A DNA stretch of 64,000 nucleotides from Chryseobacterium sp. OV279 (GTDB taxonomy: Bacteria > Bacteroidota > Bacteroidia > Flavobacteriales > Weeksellaceae): positions 648,371-712,370 of the forward strand of contig NZ_FQUD01000002.1 of NCBI RefSeq assembly GCF_900128945.1, in the 5' to 3' direction. A program made the position numbers and the translations under genes. The stretch's first letter is position 1, and each line of letters opens with the position of its first letter. Positions 1 through 7,499 of this stretch are shown piece by piece. The notes beneath the pieces were generated by a model, which did not search any database, had not been told where the DNA came from, and saw only the letters and a list, made by a program, of their open reading frames with translations.

Positions 1-201
1 TTTTTTGTTTCTATGAGCAATCAGGATGTACGGCGTAAGATCTTGATTTTATGATGGTTGAAATTTATTTATTTGTTAATGTTTTTACTTTTTTGGTGTA
101 ATTTGATTGTAAATTATTTTAATTTACTTGATTATTATTAAATTATTTCATCAAATAGGGAAAAAATATTATTTTTAGCCAACTAAATTTAAACAATAAC
201 C

Positions 202-1626
202 ATGAAAAGAACATTCTTATTTTTATTCATGACATTCATGATGTCATGGAGTGGACTTAAAGCACAAGGTCTTGATTACATTATCATGCTGGATAACGGA
301 AGCTCCATCACCGCAGATGAATACGCTAATATGAAGCGGGGTGCCATTAAGCTGATGGAAGAGCTTTTGGCCTGTAATAACAAAAGCAGAGTAGCTGTTG
401 TACAGTATGGAACAGGAAAGTATGGGGATACCAGTGGGACTTATAAGCCCATGATTTATATCGAATCCGATTTTACCAGCGATCAGTTTGTCGCCCAGAA
501 TTTTGAAAGACGTCTGGATTTTGGAGATCTTTTTAATGAATCATTAGGAATGATTGGTGATGCACTTGACGGAAATCCCAATGCTAATATTGTAAGTCCT
601 CAGACAACCTTAGGCCTGGTGAGTGATCTTAGAGTGGTTGTATTTACTGATGCAATGAGAAATCTGGGCAATGCACTTACAGGCACTTATCTTGTGAATT
701 CTGGCAGTCCGGGCTATGGTACTACTGCAGCATTTGTGAATGAACTGAAGTTCAAATACAACAGGGGTGCAAGGTTTACAATGATTCACACCAGTCCAGT
801 GATGTCAGCAATCAGGGCTGGTGCAGCTATTGCCTCATATGGTGCGGGATCATATTCCGGACCGGTAGAACCTGTTCAGGGAGATCCTAATATTAACGTA
901 ACTCCAAGATTATATTTTAACAGGCCTAATGGATTTCAAGTTTTCCCTGGTGAAATAGACTACTGGAGAGATCTGGCACAAAATATATGCGAGACAAATG
1001 GTATGGGAACTGTAGATTTCAGATACGAGCCGGGAGAATGTATAGGATATACACAGGGTGTTGGCGGATATCATCATCTTCCGGCCGGGGCTACCTTATT
1101 AAATTTGAAGCTGGAACTGGTAGGCTTACAGTCGGGAACGGTTTTTCCTGTGCCGTTTAATCCTTCATTCGGGCCTGGCAACTATTTTGTCTATTATCCA
1201 CTACCTTCAGACTTTGATGCTGCTGTAAATGGTGGAGCAACTGGAATTCAGAAATTCAAAGTAACAATGGAATACTCTTATAACGGTCAGACTGAAGTAG
1301 CCTATGCATGGAACAATTATCCGTTTTTTGATTATGACATTAACATGGATTGCCCGGTATTAAAGACAGCAAAACCATCAGAAGAAAAGATGTTCAAGCT
1401 TACTCCTAACCCTACTGATGGATTATTTAAAGTAATTCTGAATAAGGAACTTAAGTCAGGAAAGCTTGAGATCAGAGACTTGAGTGGAAATGCAGTGTAC
1501 AATAAAATAGTGCGTAATCAAAAAGAAATAGACATTGATATCAGTTCCCGAAAAGAAGGGGTTTATATGGTTAATGTCACCAATGATAAGAACGAAATCT
1601 ATTCAGAAAAAATAATTAAAAAATAA
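202..1626 (+). CDS. Secreted VWA-like protein with T9SS type A sorting domain
   Basis: The 474-aa product starts with a signal peptide (about residues 1-22, ending LKAQ). A von Willebrand factor A-like segment follows: a beta strand leading into DNGSS at residues 31-35, where a MIDAS site would read DxSxS, then a long helix and VAVVQYG. The second MIDAS position is Gly rather than Ser, so metal binding is uncertain. A middle beta-rich region of unknown function precedes a C-terminal T9SS type A domain (about 390-474) with the TPNPTDG motif and a terminal KIIKK. The family pattern implies export through the outer membrane and surface attachment or release. The gene stands alone, with a terminator at 1633-1654. 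The partner or ligand is unknown. Confidence 0.8.
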   Translation: MKRTFLFLFMTFMMSWSGLKAQGLDYIIMLDNGSSITADEYANMKRGAIKLMEELLACNNKSRVAVVQYGTGKYGDTSGTYKPMIYIESDFTSDQFVAQNFERRLDFGDLFNESLGMIGDALDGNPNANIVSPQTTLGLVSDLRVVVFTDAMRNLGNALTGTYLVNSGSPGYGTTAAFVNELKFKYNRGARFTMIHTSPVMSAIRAGAAIASYGAGSYSGPVEPVQGDPNINVTPRLYFNRPNGFQVFPGEIDYWRDLAQNICETNGMGTVDFRYEPGECIGYTQGVGGYHHLPAGATLLNLKLELVGLQSGTVFPVPFNPSFGPGNYFVYYPLPSDFDAAVNGGATGIQKFKVTMEYSYNGQTEVAYAWNNYPFFDYDINMDCPVLKTAKPSEEKMFKLTPNPTDGLFKVILNKELKSGKLEIRDLSGNAVYNKIVRNQKEIDIDISSRKEGVYMVNVTNDKNEIYSEKIIKK

Positions 1627-1632
1627 AAAATT

Positions 1633-1661
1633 AAGCTGTCTTTCAAGGCAGCTTTTTTTGT
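1633..1661 (+). terminator. Rho-independent terminator after the VWA-like gene
   Basis: Arms AAGCTGTCTT (1633-1642) and AAGGCAGCTT (1645-1654) pair with one wobble and are followed by a T run. It lies 7 bases after the stop codon. Confidence 0.8.
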
Positions 1662-1782
1662 ATAGCCTGCTATCACTTAATTGTAGAATTAATAAAAATC
1701 CCGGTGGTGAGATTATTTTTCTTAAAACATTTTATTTTTTAAAATAATTTATTAAAAAATAACGTTAATTGTGAATTATTTG

Positions 1783-1791
1783 TAAATTAGC
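1783..1791 (+). promoter_or_regulatory. Candidate variant -7 box (TAAATTAGC) of the M36 gene
   Basis: TAAATTAGC differs from the Bacteroidota -7 consensus TAnnTTTGC by one base and ends 16 bases before the ATG, giving a short leader. No clear -33 TTG is seen at the usual spacing. The same variant precedes kbl and the AraC gene in this window. Confidence 0.4.
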
Positions 1792-1807
1792 GCCTTTATT
1801 AGTAAAA

Positions 1808-4405
1808 ATGAAAAAGATAACTCTACCTCTTTTATTTGCTGCATTCGCAGTATTTCCTTCTACTTTATTTTCACAAGATAACGAGAAGCTAGTTAAGGAT
1901 TATATTTCTCAAAACAAGATCAGAGAATATAAAAAGAACGATCTTACCAACTTCGTCATTGACAATATTGATGCATCAAAGTCAATGAACGGAAATGTTG
2001 TAAAGTTCCAGCAGACTTACAATGGAATGCCGGTTTATGGTTCCACAGGAACGGTGTTAGTTAAAGATAATAAAGTCGTTTATTATTCCGATAACTTTCT
2101 GAAAGATTATAAAGTATCTACTTCTGCTGCTGCAACGATCACAAAAGAAGCCGCGCTACAGAAGATAGCTGCTGATTTAGGGGCTGAGAATGTTTCGGAA
2201 CTGCCGATTATGGCATTCTTCGAAAAAGGAGCTAATAAACATACTGCAGCGAAACAGAGACTGGTATATACTACAGATGATAACCAGAATCTTAGACTTG
2301 CCTATGAATACATCTTACATGAACCCAAAACAACAAATCACTGGAATATCCTCGTTGATGCCAATTCAGGTAAAATTTTAAGCAAACTGAATTTAAACCT
2401 TTCATGTAATTTCCATGATGGAGCCTTTGCTCATGACGAAAATACAATGGCATCATTGCCACAGGTTGAAACTGCCTACCGTTTCAATACAAATAACCTC
2501 GTTACTTTGGCACCGGATAATGCCTCTTATAACATTTTCCCTTTGCCGGTAGAAGCACCGACATTCGGATCGAGAGCTATAGTGAACAATCCATGGATTC
2601 TTGCTTCCTCACCGGAAGGATGGCATTCTAATGTAACCACTCATTACACCACCACAAGAGGGAATAATGTGTATGCTTACGATGATAAAGATGCCAATGA
2701 ACAGACCTTCGGGGTTTCTCCGGATGGAGGAGCAACAAGAAATTTCAATTTTGCATACGACGCGAACGCTTTTACCTATCTTAATTTATCGGCAGCGACG
2801 ACTAACTTGTTTTATATCAGTAATATGATGCACGATGTTTTCTACAAATTCGGATTTACTGAATCTGCAAGAAACTTCCAGAGCAATAATTTTGGTAACG
2901 GAGGTCTGGACGATGATGAGGTTTTTGCACAGTCACAAGATGGAGGAGGTTTTAATAATGCCAATTTTGCCCCTTATCCGGATAATTACAACCCGGTAAT
3001 GCAGATGTATCTTTGGTTGGGTTCAAACCGTAAATTATTCTACAAAGCACCATCTGATGCAGTGGGCCGTGTTGTGAATGCGGGAGTTGCTCAGTTTGGA
3101 CCTACATTAAATGATATTGGTATAACAGGAGATGTTAAACTGGCCAGTGTTATTGATGGCTGTACAGCATTAACTGCAGGAGAATTGGCAGGAAAAATTG
3201 GTCTTGTTGAAAGAGGTGGAACATGTGGTTTCTCTGTAAAAGTGAAAAATGCACAAAATGCAGGAGCTATTGGTGCCATTATTTATAACAATGCTGCCAA
3301 TGGGGCTACGTTAGGAAATATGGGGGGTACCGATGCTACTGTTACCATACCTTCGATATTAATTACTAATGCTGAAGGTGAATATATTAAAGGAAAATTA
3401 GCTACGTCTACAACCGTAAATGTTGATTTGAGAGCAGATACAAAATATGACGGTAGCTTTGATAACGGAATCGTTGCTCATGAATACGGTCACGGAATCT
3501 CCAACAGATTGACAGGAACAGGATATAACTGTTTAAATTCAAATGCTGATAAAGAGCAGATGGGTGAAGGATGGTCAGATTTCTTTGCACTGATGCTGAC
3601 CAACAGACCGGGAGACAACGCTACAGTAGCCAGAGCAATCGGAACATATGCCAGCGGACAGACCACTGCAGGTTCAGGGATCAGACCGGCTAAATATTCA
3701 CCGGATTTCGCTGTGAATAACTATACTTACGGAAGAACAAATGGAATGGAATACAACAACGGATCAGCTATTGTTCCGGATGTTCACTCCATCGGATTTA
3801 TCTGGGCAACCATGCTTTGGGATCTTAACTGGAAATATGTTGAGAAATACGGATATGCATCTGACGTAACTGCTAATGCTAACAGCGGAAGTGCAAGAGT
3901 ACTTCAGTTGGTGACGGATGCATTGAAACTTCAGACATGTAATCCAACATTTATCGACGGAAGAAATGCAATCCTTCAGGCTGAATTGGCAACAACAGGA
4001 GGTGTAGACAAATGTATGATCTGGAGAGTTTTTGCTAAAAGAGGTTTAGGATCACTGGCTACTGCCGGATCTTCGACGAATATCAATGACCAGACAGAGA
4101 GCTTTACCCTTCCGGAAGGATGTTCTGCATTGTCAACAGAAGAAGTAAAAGCAGCTAAAAACACCATCTCTATCTACCCGAATCCTGCTAAAGATGAATT
4201 CTATATTAACTTCCCAAGCAGTACCATAGGAAAAGTAAGCCTTGAGATTTATGATATGTCAGGAAAACTGGTTTCTTCAGAAGATAAGATTTCACCGGTT
4301 GCCAGAAAAGCAGTTTCTACTAATGGCTTGATCAACGGAACCTATATGGTGAAGGTACAAGGTCTTGGTTTTGAAGCTACATCTAAAGTAATCGTTAAGA
4401 AATAA
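1808..4405 (+). CDS. M36 (fungalysin) metallopeptidase with PA insert and T9SS sorting domain
   Basis: An 865-aa secreted zinc endopeptidase. A signal peptide (about 1-22, ending LFSQ) is followed by an FTP-like propeptide and the M36 catalytic domain. The zinc motif HEYGH lies at about residues 558-562, and GEGWSDFFALM about 30 residues later supplies the third ligand. A protease-associated (PA) domain (about 430-540, with GLVERGGTCGF and GAIGAIIYNN) is inserted before the zinc motif, as in many bacterial M36 enzymes. The C-terminus (about 790-865, IYPNPAKDEF) is a T9SS type A domain. The likely role is extracellular protein breakdown. The propeptide should keep the enzyme inactive until export. 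The gene is monocistronic, bounded by a variant -7 box and a strong terminator. Confidence 0.93.
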   Translation: MKKITLPLLFAAFAVFPSTLFSQDNEKLVKDYISQNKIREYKKNDLTNFVIDNIDASKSMNGNVVKFQQTYNGMPVYGSTGTVLVKDNKVVYYSDNFLKDYKVSTSAAATITKEAALQKIAADLGAENVSELPIMAFFEKGANKHTAAKQRLVYTTDDNQNLRLAYEYILHEPKTTNHWNILVDANSGKILSKLNLNLSCNFHDGAFAHDENTMASLPQVETAYRFNTNNLVTLAPDNASYNIFPLPVEAPTFGSRAIVNNPWILASSPEGWHSNVTTHYTTTRGNNVYAYDDKDANEQTFGVSPDGGATRNFNFAYDANAFTYLNLSAATTNLFYISNMMHDVFYKFGFTESARNFQSNNFGNGGLDDDEVFAQSQDGGGFNNANFAPYPDNYNPVMQMYLWLGSNRKLFYKAPSDAVGRVVNAGVAQFGPTLNDIGITGDVKLASVIDGCTALTAGELAGKIGLVERGGTCGFSVKVKNAQNAGAIGAIIYNNAANGATLGNMGGTDATVTIPSILITNAEGEYIKGKLATSTTVNVDLRADTKYDGSFDNGIVAHEYGHGISNRLTGTGYNCLNSNADKEQMGEGWSDFFALMLTNRPGDNATVARAIGTYASGQTTAGSGIRPAKYSPDFAVNNYTYGRTNGMEYNNGSAIVPDVHSIGFIWATMLWDLNWKYVEKYGYASDVTANANSGSARVLQLVTDALKLQTCNPTFIDGRNAILQAELATTGGVDKCMIWRVFAKRGLGSLATAGSSTNINDQTESFTLPEGCSALSTEEVKAAKNTISIYPNPAKDEFYINFPSSTIGKVSLEIYDMSGKLVSSEDKISPVARKAVSTNGLINGTYMVKVQGLGFEATSKVIVKK

Positions 4406-4430
4406 TTACTCCATAAATCAATTTTTTGAG

Positions 4431-4464
4431 AATCGCCGCAAGCTTGCTTGCGGCGATTTTATTT
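4431..4464 (+). terminator. Strong terminator after the M36 gene
   Basis: A perfect 12-bp stem, AATCGCCGCAAG (4431-4442) with CTTGCGGCGATT (4447-4458) and a 4-base loop, is followed by a T-rich tract. Its presence shows that the DMT gene cannot start at the in-frame ATG at 4426. Confidence 0.92.
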
Positions 4465-4507
4465 ATCTATCATAATGAGGTTTCAGGGTATTTCAATTAT
4501 TATGTTG

Positions 4508-4516
4508 TAACTTTGC
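4508..4516 (+). promoter_or_regulatory. Bacteroidota -7 box (TAACTTTGC) of the DMT transporter gene
   Basis: TAACTTTGC matches TAnnTTTGC exactly, between the upstream terminator and the ATG at 4534. It places the start of transcription near 4521. Confidence 0.65.
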
Positions 4517-4533
4517 AGGCTGTAAAAAAAATT

Positions 4534-5514
4534 ATGAAGAAGAAAAATATACTCAAGGGAGTTTTATTCGTAGGGATCGGGGCCAGTATATACGGAATGC
4601 TGGCAACATTTGTGAAAATGGCTTACCATGACGGTTTTACCACTTCTGAAGTGACCACTGCTCAGTTTGTGATGGGGCTGGTAGGGCTTCTGTTCCTGAA
4701 TTTTATGCAGACCATCACATCCAAGCAGAAACTATCATCACCGAGTGCTAAAGAAGTAAGAATGCTGATGATCGCCGGAACGTCTTTAGGCTGTACAAGT
4801 CTGTTCTATTATATCGCGGTTCAGTATATTAATGTTTCCATAGCGATTGTGTTACTGATGCAGTCCGTTTGGTTCAGTGTTGTGGTGGAAAGTATTATTG
4901 CAAAGAAATTGCCTAATGCAAGAAAAGTGGTTTCCGTGATTATTGTACTGGTAGGAACTATTCTAGCAACAAACCTCATCAATATGGACATCGAGCTCGA
5001 CTGGCATGGGGTTTTCTGGGGCTTAATGGCTGCGGCATCATATACCATGACCATGTTTACTTCCAATACGCTGGCTACACATCTTCCGGTATTCAGAAAA
5101 AGTATCATCATGCTTTCCGGTGGAGCAATTGTGATATTTGGATTCCTGTTTTTTGCCCAGATAGGACCGATGTATTTTGATGGATTAAAATCATTATACC
5201 TTAATTTTACTGAAAATACAGAGCATATTCACTCTTTCAATTATTCTATTTTCTGGACCTATGGATTTGTTCTGGCTTTGTTCGGAACCATTGTGCCGCC
5301 TATCTTATTCAATGTAGGTTTCCCGAATGCGGGGCTTGGCCTGGGAAGTATTGTTTCATCACTTGAACTTCCGGTATCGGTGACGATGGCTTTCGTTTTA
5401 TTAGGTGAGAAAGTCTTGCTGGTTCAGTGGGGCGGGATTATTCTGATCCTTTTTGCGATTGTCCTGATGAACCTTCCCGCAAAAAAAGAATTGAAGACTA
5501 TTGAAGTAGCTTAA
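4534..5514 (+). CDS. DMT-superfamily (EamA) inner-membrane transporter
   Basis: A 326-aa polytopic protein with about ten hydrophobic segments arranged as two EamA repeats (about residues 5-150 and 165-320). It ends in a short Lys-rich tail, as usual for drug/metabolite exporters. The start at 4534 (MKKKNILKG) is preferred because the longer frame from 4426 would run through the M36 terminator and the -7 box at 4508-4516. Family members export small metabolites or amino acids. The substrate cannot be read from the sequence. It is a single-gene unit with its own terminator at 5539-5566. Confidence 0.85.
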   Translation: MKKKNILKGVLFVGIGASIYGMLATFVKMAYHDGFTTSEVTTAQFVMGLVGLLFLNFMQTITSKQKLSSPSAKEVRMLMIAGTSLGCTSLFYYIAVQYINVSIAIVLLMQSVWFSVVVESIIAKKLPNARKVVSVIIVLVGTILATNLINMDIELDWHGVFWGLMAAASYTMTMFTSNTLATHLPVFRKSIIMLSGGAIVIFGFLFFAQIGPMYFDGLKSLYLNFTENTEHIHSFNYSIFWTYGFVLALFGTIVPPILFNVGFPNAGLGLGSIVSSLELPVSVTMAFVLLGEKVLLVQWGGIILILFAIVLMNLPAKKELKTIEVA

Positions 5515-5538
5515 AAAAATAATCAATTAAATAGTGTT

Positions 5539-5568
5539 AAAAACCGTTCCTTTTGGATCGGTTTTTTT
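5539..5568 (+). terminator. Terminator after the DMT gene
   Basis: AAAAACCG (5539-5546) pairs with CGGTTTTT (5559-5566), extended inward with one mismatch to a TTTT loop, and is followed by further T residues. Confidence 0.85.
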
Positions 5569-5595
5569 AATTTTAATAGCTAAAACAAAACGTTC

Positions 5596-6591
5596 ATGAC
5601 TTATTTCCAAAAAGCAATGGCTGTCATCATGTTATCTGCGGTGCCCACCTTCTTATTTTCTCAGATAAAACCGCTTGATGCCATGTTGTCTGATTATCAG
5701 TATCCGTATGAAGTTCATTATTTAGATTTCAAATCTCAGAATAACGATCTCAAAATGGCTTATATGGATGTACAGCCCCAAAAGCCGAATGGAAAAACCA
5801 TCATGCTTCTCCATGGAAAGAATTTTAACGGAGCGTACTGGCAAAAAACAGCAACAGATCTTTCAGAAAAAGGCTTCAGAGTAATTATTCCTGATCAGAT
5901 CGGGTTTGGAAAGTCTTCTAAACCTCACAACTATCAGTTTTCTTTTTCACAGTTAGCAGAAAATACAAAAGCTATTTTGGATAAACTTCAGATCGATAAA
6001 GCAATCATTCTGGGGCATTCCATGGGTGGAATGGTTGCAACGAGATTTACGCTTCTCTATCCGGAAAAAGTTCAGAAACTGATTCTGGAAAACCCAATCG
6101 GACTGGAAGATTATAAAACTTTTGCTTCTTATCAGACCATAGATCAGGCCTACCAGTCTGAACTGAAAAATACAGCTGAGACTTACAAAAATTATCAGAT
6201 GAAATTTTATTATGATAATCAATGGAAAGAAGAATATCAGCCATGGCTGGACCTTATCGCAGGCTGGACACTGCATAAAGATTATCCGCAGGTAGCCTGG
6301 GATGCTGCGCTTACTACAGATATGATCTATAACCAACCGGTCTGTTATGAATTCAAAAATATAAAAACACCGACACTGCTTATTATCGGAACGAGGGACA
6401 GAACGGCAATAGGAAAAGACAGGGCACCAAAAGAATTACAGCCTAAAATGGGACAGTATCAGGAATTAGGAAAAAAGACACAGCGGGAAATCGCCGGATC
6501 AAAATTAGTTGAGCTCGAAAATGTAGGACATCTTCCGCATATAGAAGTGTATCCTAAGTTTTTTACTGCTTTGTATGAGTTTATTAAATGA
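5596..6591 (+). CDS. Exported alpha/beta-fold hydrolase
   Basis: A 331-aa protein with a signal peptide (about 1-22, ending LFSQ) and a complete alpha/beta hydrolase fold. MLLHGKNFNG is the HG oxyanion region. LGHSMGGMV is the nucleophile elbow, with Ser at about residue 142. IIGTRDRT provides the probable acid and VGHLPHIEVYP the catalytic His. Size and motif order fit the haloalkane dehalogenase, epoxide hydrolase and esterase group, but the substrate is not determinable. The signal peptide implies a periplasmic site. It follows a terminator and is probably monocistronic. Confidence 0.85.
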   Translation: MTYFQKAMAVIMLSAVPTFLFSQIKPLDAMLSDYQYPYEVHYLDFKSQNNDLKMAYMDVQPQKPNGKTIMLLHGKNFNGAYWQKTATDLSEKGFRVIIPDQIGFGKSSKPHNYQFSFSQLAENTKAILDKLQIDKAIILGHSMGGMVATRFTLLYPEKVQKLILENPIGLEDYKTFASYQTIDQAYQSELKNTAETYKNYQMKFYYDNQWKEEYQPWLDLIAGWTLHKDYPQVAWDAALTTDMIYNQPVCYEFKNIKTPTLLIIGTRDRTAIGKDRAPKELQPKMGQYQELGKKTQREIAGSKLVELENVGHLPHIEVYPKFFTALYEFIK

Positions 6592-6627
6592 GGTAAAGGC
6601 TAAGACTAAGGCTGAGATTAAGGTTAT
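6592..6627. repeat. Degenerate 6-bp-phased array (GGCTAA-like)
   Basis: Units read GGTAAA, GGCTAA, GACTAA, GGCTGA, GATTAA, GGTTAT, holding a strict 6-base phase. No function is evident. Confidence 0.5.
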
Positions 6628-6719
6628 TGAAAAGAATAGTTAAGAGACAATATAATAGTTTTTTAAGCTATACTTTCTTATCTTGAAAAGCATAGGTTAA
6701 AAACTGCTTAGAAAAGCCA

Positions 6720-6763
6720 GCCACAAGGTGGCGATTTAGCCCAAGATAGGATGAAGTCCTATC
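6720..6763. repeat. Two small intergenic hairpins
   Basis: GCCAC/GTGGC (6720-6732) and GATAGGA/TCCTATC with loop TGAAG (6745-6763) sit side by side between the hydrolase and rplS. They resemble the short palindromic repeats often found between flavobacterial genes. The rest of 6592-6794 shows no gene. Confidence 0.45.
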
Positions 6764-6794
6764 AGATTTCAAAGCTCCGCAATGATATCAAAAT

Positions 6795-6831
6795 AAAAAG
6801 AGACTACCTGATAAACAGATAGTCTCTTTTT
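6795..6831 (-). terminator. rplS terminator (hairpin works on both strands)
   Basis: A perfect 12-bp stem pairs AAAAAGAGACTA (6795-6806) with TAGTCTCTTTTT (6820-6831). On the minus strand it lies just past the rplS stop. On the plus strand it could also stop read-through from the hydrolase gene. Confidence 0.88.
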
Positions 6832-6850
6832 GTATGTATTGTTGTCTGAA

Positions 6851-7207
6851 TTACTTTTTCTTGTAAGCAGCATCCTTGATTCTAGCTTTTTTACCTCTAA
6901 GGTCTCTGAAGTAATAAATTCTAGATCTTCTAACTCTACCTCTTCTGTCAACTTCAATTTTCTGAAGCGCAGGCATGTTGATAGGGAATACTCTTTCTAC
7001 ACCTACATCACCACTCATTTTTCTGATAGTGAAAGTTTTTGTAGCGCCAGTACCTCTCAATTGAATAACGGTACCTTTGAAGAACTGAGTTCTTGTTTTT
7101 TGTCCTTCTTTAATTTCGTAATACACAGTAATTGTGTCTCCTGCTTTGAATTCAGGGAAATCTTTTTTAGTAATGTACTGATCTTGTACGTACTTTAATA
7201 AATCCAT
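6851..7207 (-). CDS. rplS: 50S ribosomal protein L19
   Basis: 118 aa, the normal length for bL19. It opens MDLLKYVQDQYITKKDFPEF and contains FKAGDTITVYYEIKEG, the typical N-terminal barrel. Later come GVERVFPINMPALQKIEV and RRSRIYYFRDLRGKKARIKD, which are diagnostic. The protein sits at the 30S-50S interface of the ribosome. Here the gene is alone, not in the rpsP-rimM-trmD-rplS operon of proteobacteria. It has its own promoter (7276-7308) and terminator. A 122-aa frame on the opposite strand is only its shadow. Confidence 0.98.
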   Translation of the reverse strand: MDLLKYVQDQYITKKDFPEFKAGDTITVYYEIKEGQKTRTQFFKGTVIQLRGTGATKTFTIRKMSGDVGVERVFPINMPALQKIEVDRRGRVRRSRIYYFRDLRGKKARIKDAAYKKK

Positions 7208-7275
7208 TTTTAATAAAATAAAATGTTAAAGCTAAGCAACTTACACGTTCTTCGTCAGAGGTTGAATAACAGGTC

Positions 7276-7308
7276 GCAAAGATACAAAATACTTTTTGAT
7301 TCTACCAA
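7276..7308 (-). promoter_or_regulatory. Consensus Bacteroidota promoter of rplS
   Basis: On the minus strand TTGG (7305-7308) is followed after 21 bases by TATCTTTGC (7276-7284), matching the TTG/TAnnTTTG promoter of this phylum. The predicted leader is about 60 bases. Confidence 0.85.
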
Positions 7309-7408
7309 ATAATTAATGTACTAAAAACTATAATTTTTTCACCCCAAATCTGACGTAAACTTAACAGTTCCTTTAAGTTCCCATCAGCAATAGTTTACAT
7401 AGGAAGTC

Positions 7409-7416
7409 TACTTTTG
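7409..7416 (+). promoter_or_regulatory. -7 box and hairpin leader of the metallophosphoesterase gene
   Basis: TACTTTTG (7409-7416) matches TAnnTTTG. It is followed by a leader of about 80 bases containing an imperfect AATCAG/CTGATT hairpin (about 7430-7463). Confidence 0.55.
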
Positions 7417-7499
7417 CCCGAAATTAAAAAATCAGATCATTATTTTTTTAATGGCCTGATTTACAAATCGAAATAAATCTAAAACAAAAGTAAACTATT

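Noticed and set aside
1..201. Gene at the left window edge
   Set aside because: The first 200 bases are AT-rich with no sustained frame on either strand. I see only the upstream region of the VWA-like gene.
4426..4533. N-terminal extension of the DMT transporter
   Set aside because: It would be translated from inside the M36 terminator hairpin and upstream of the -7 box at 4508-4516. The ATG at 4534 starts the conserved protein.
6830..7198. 122-aa plus-strand frame over rplS
   Set aside because: A Ser/Phe-rich shadow of a certain ribosomal protein gene.
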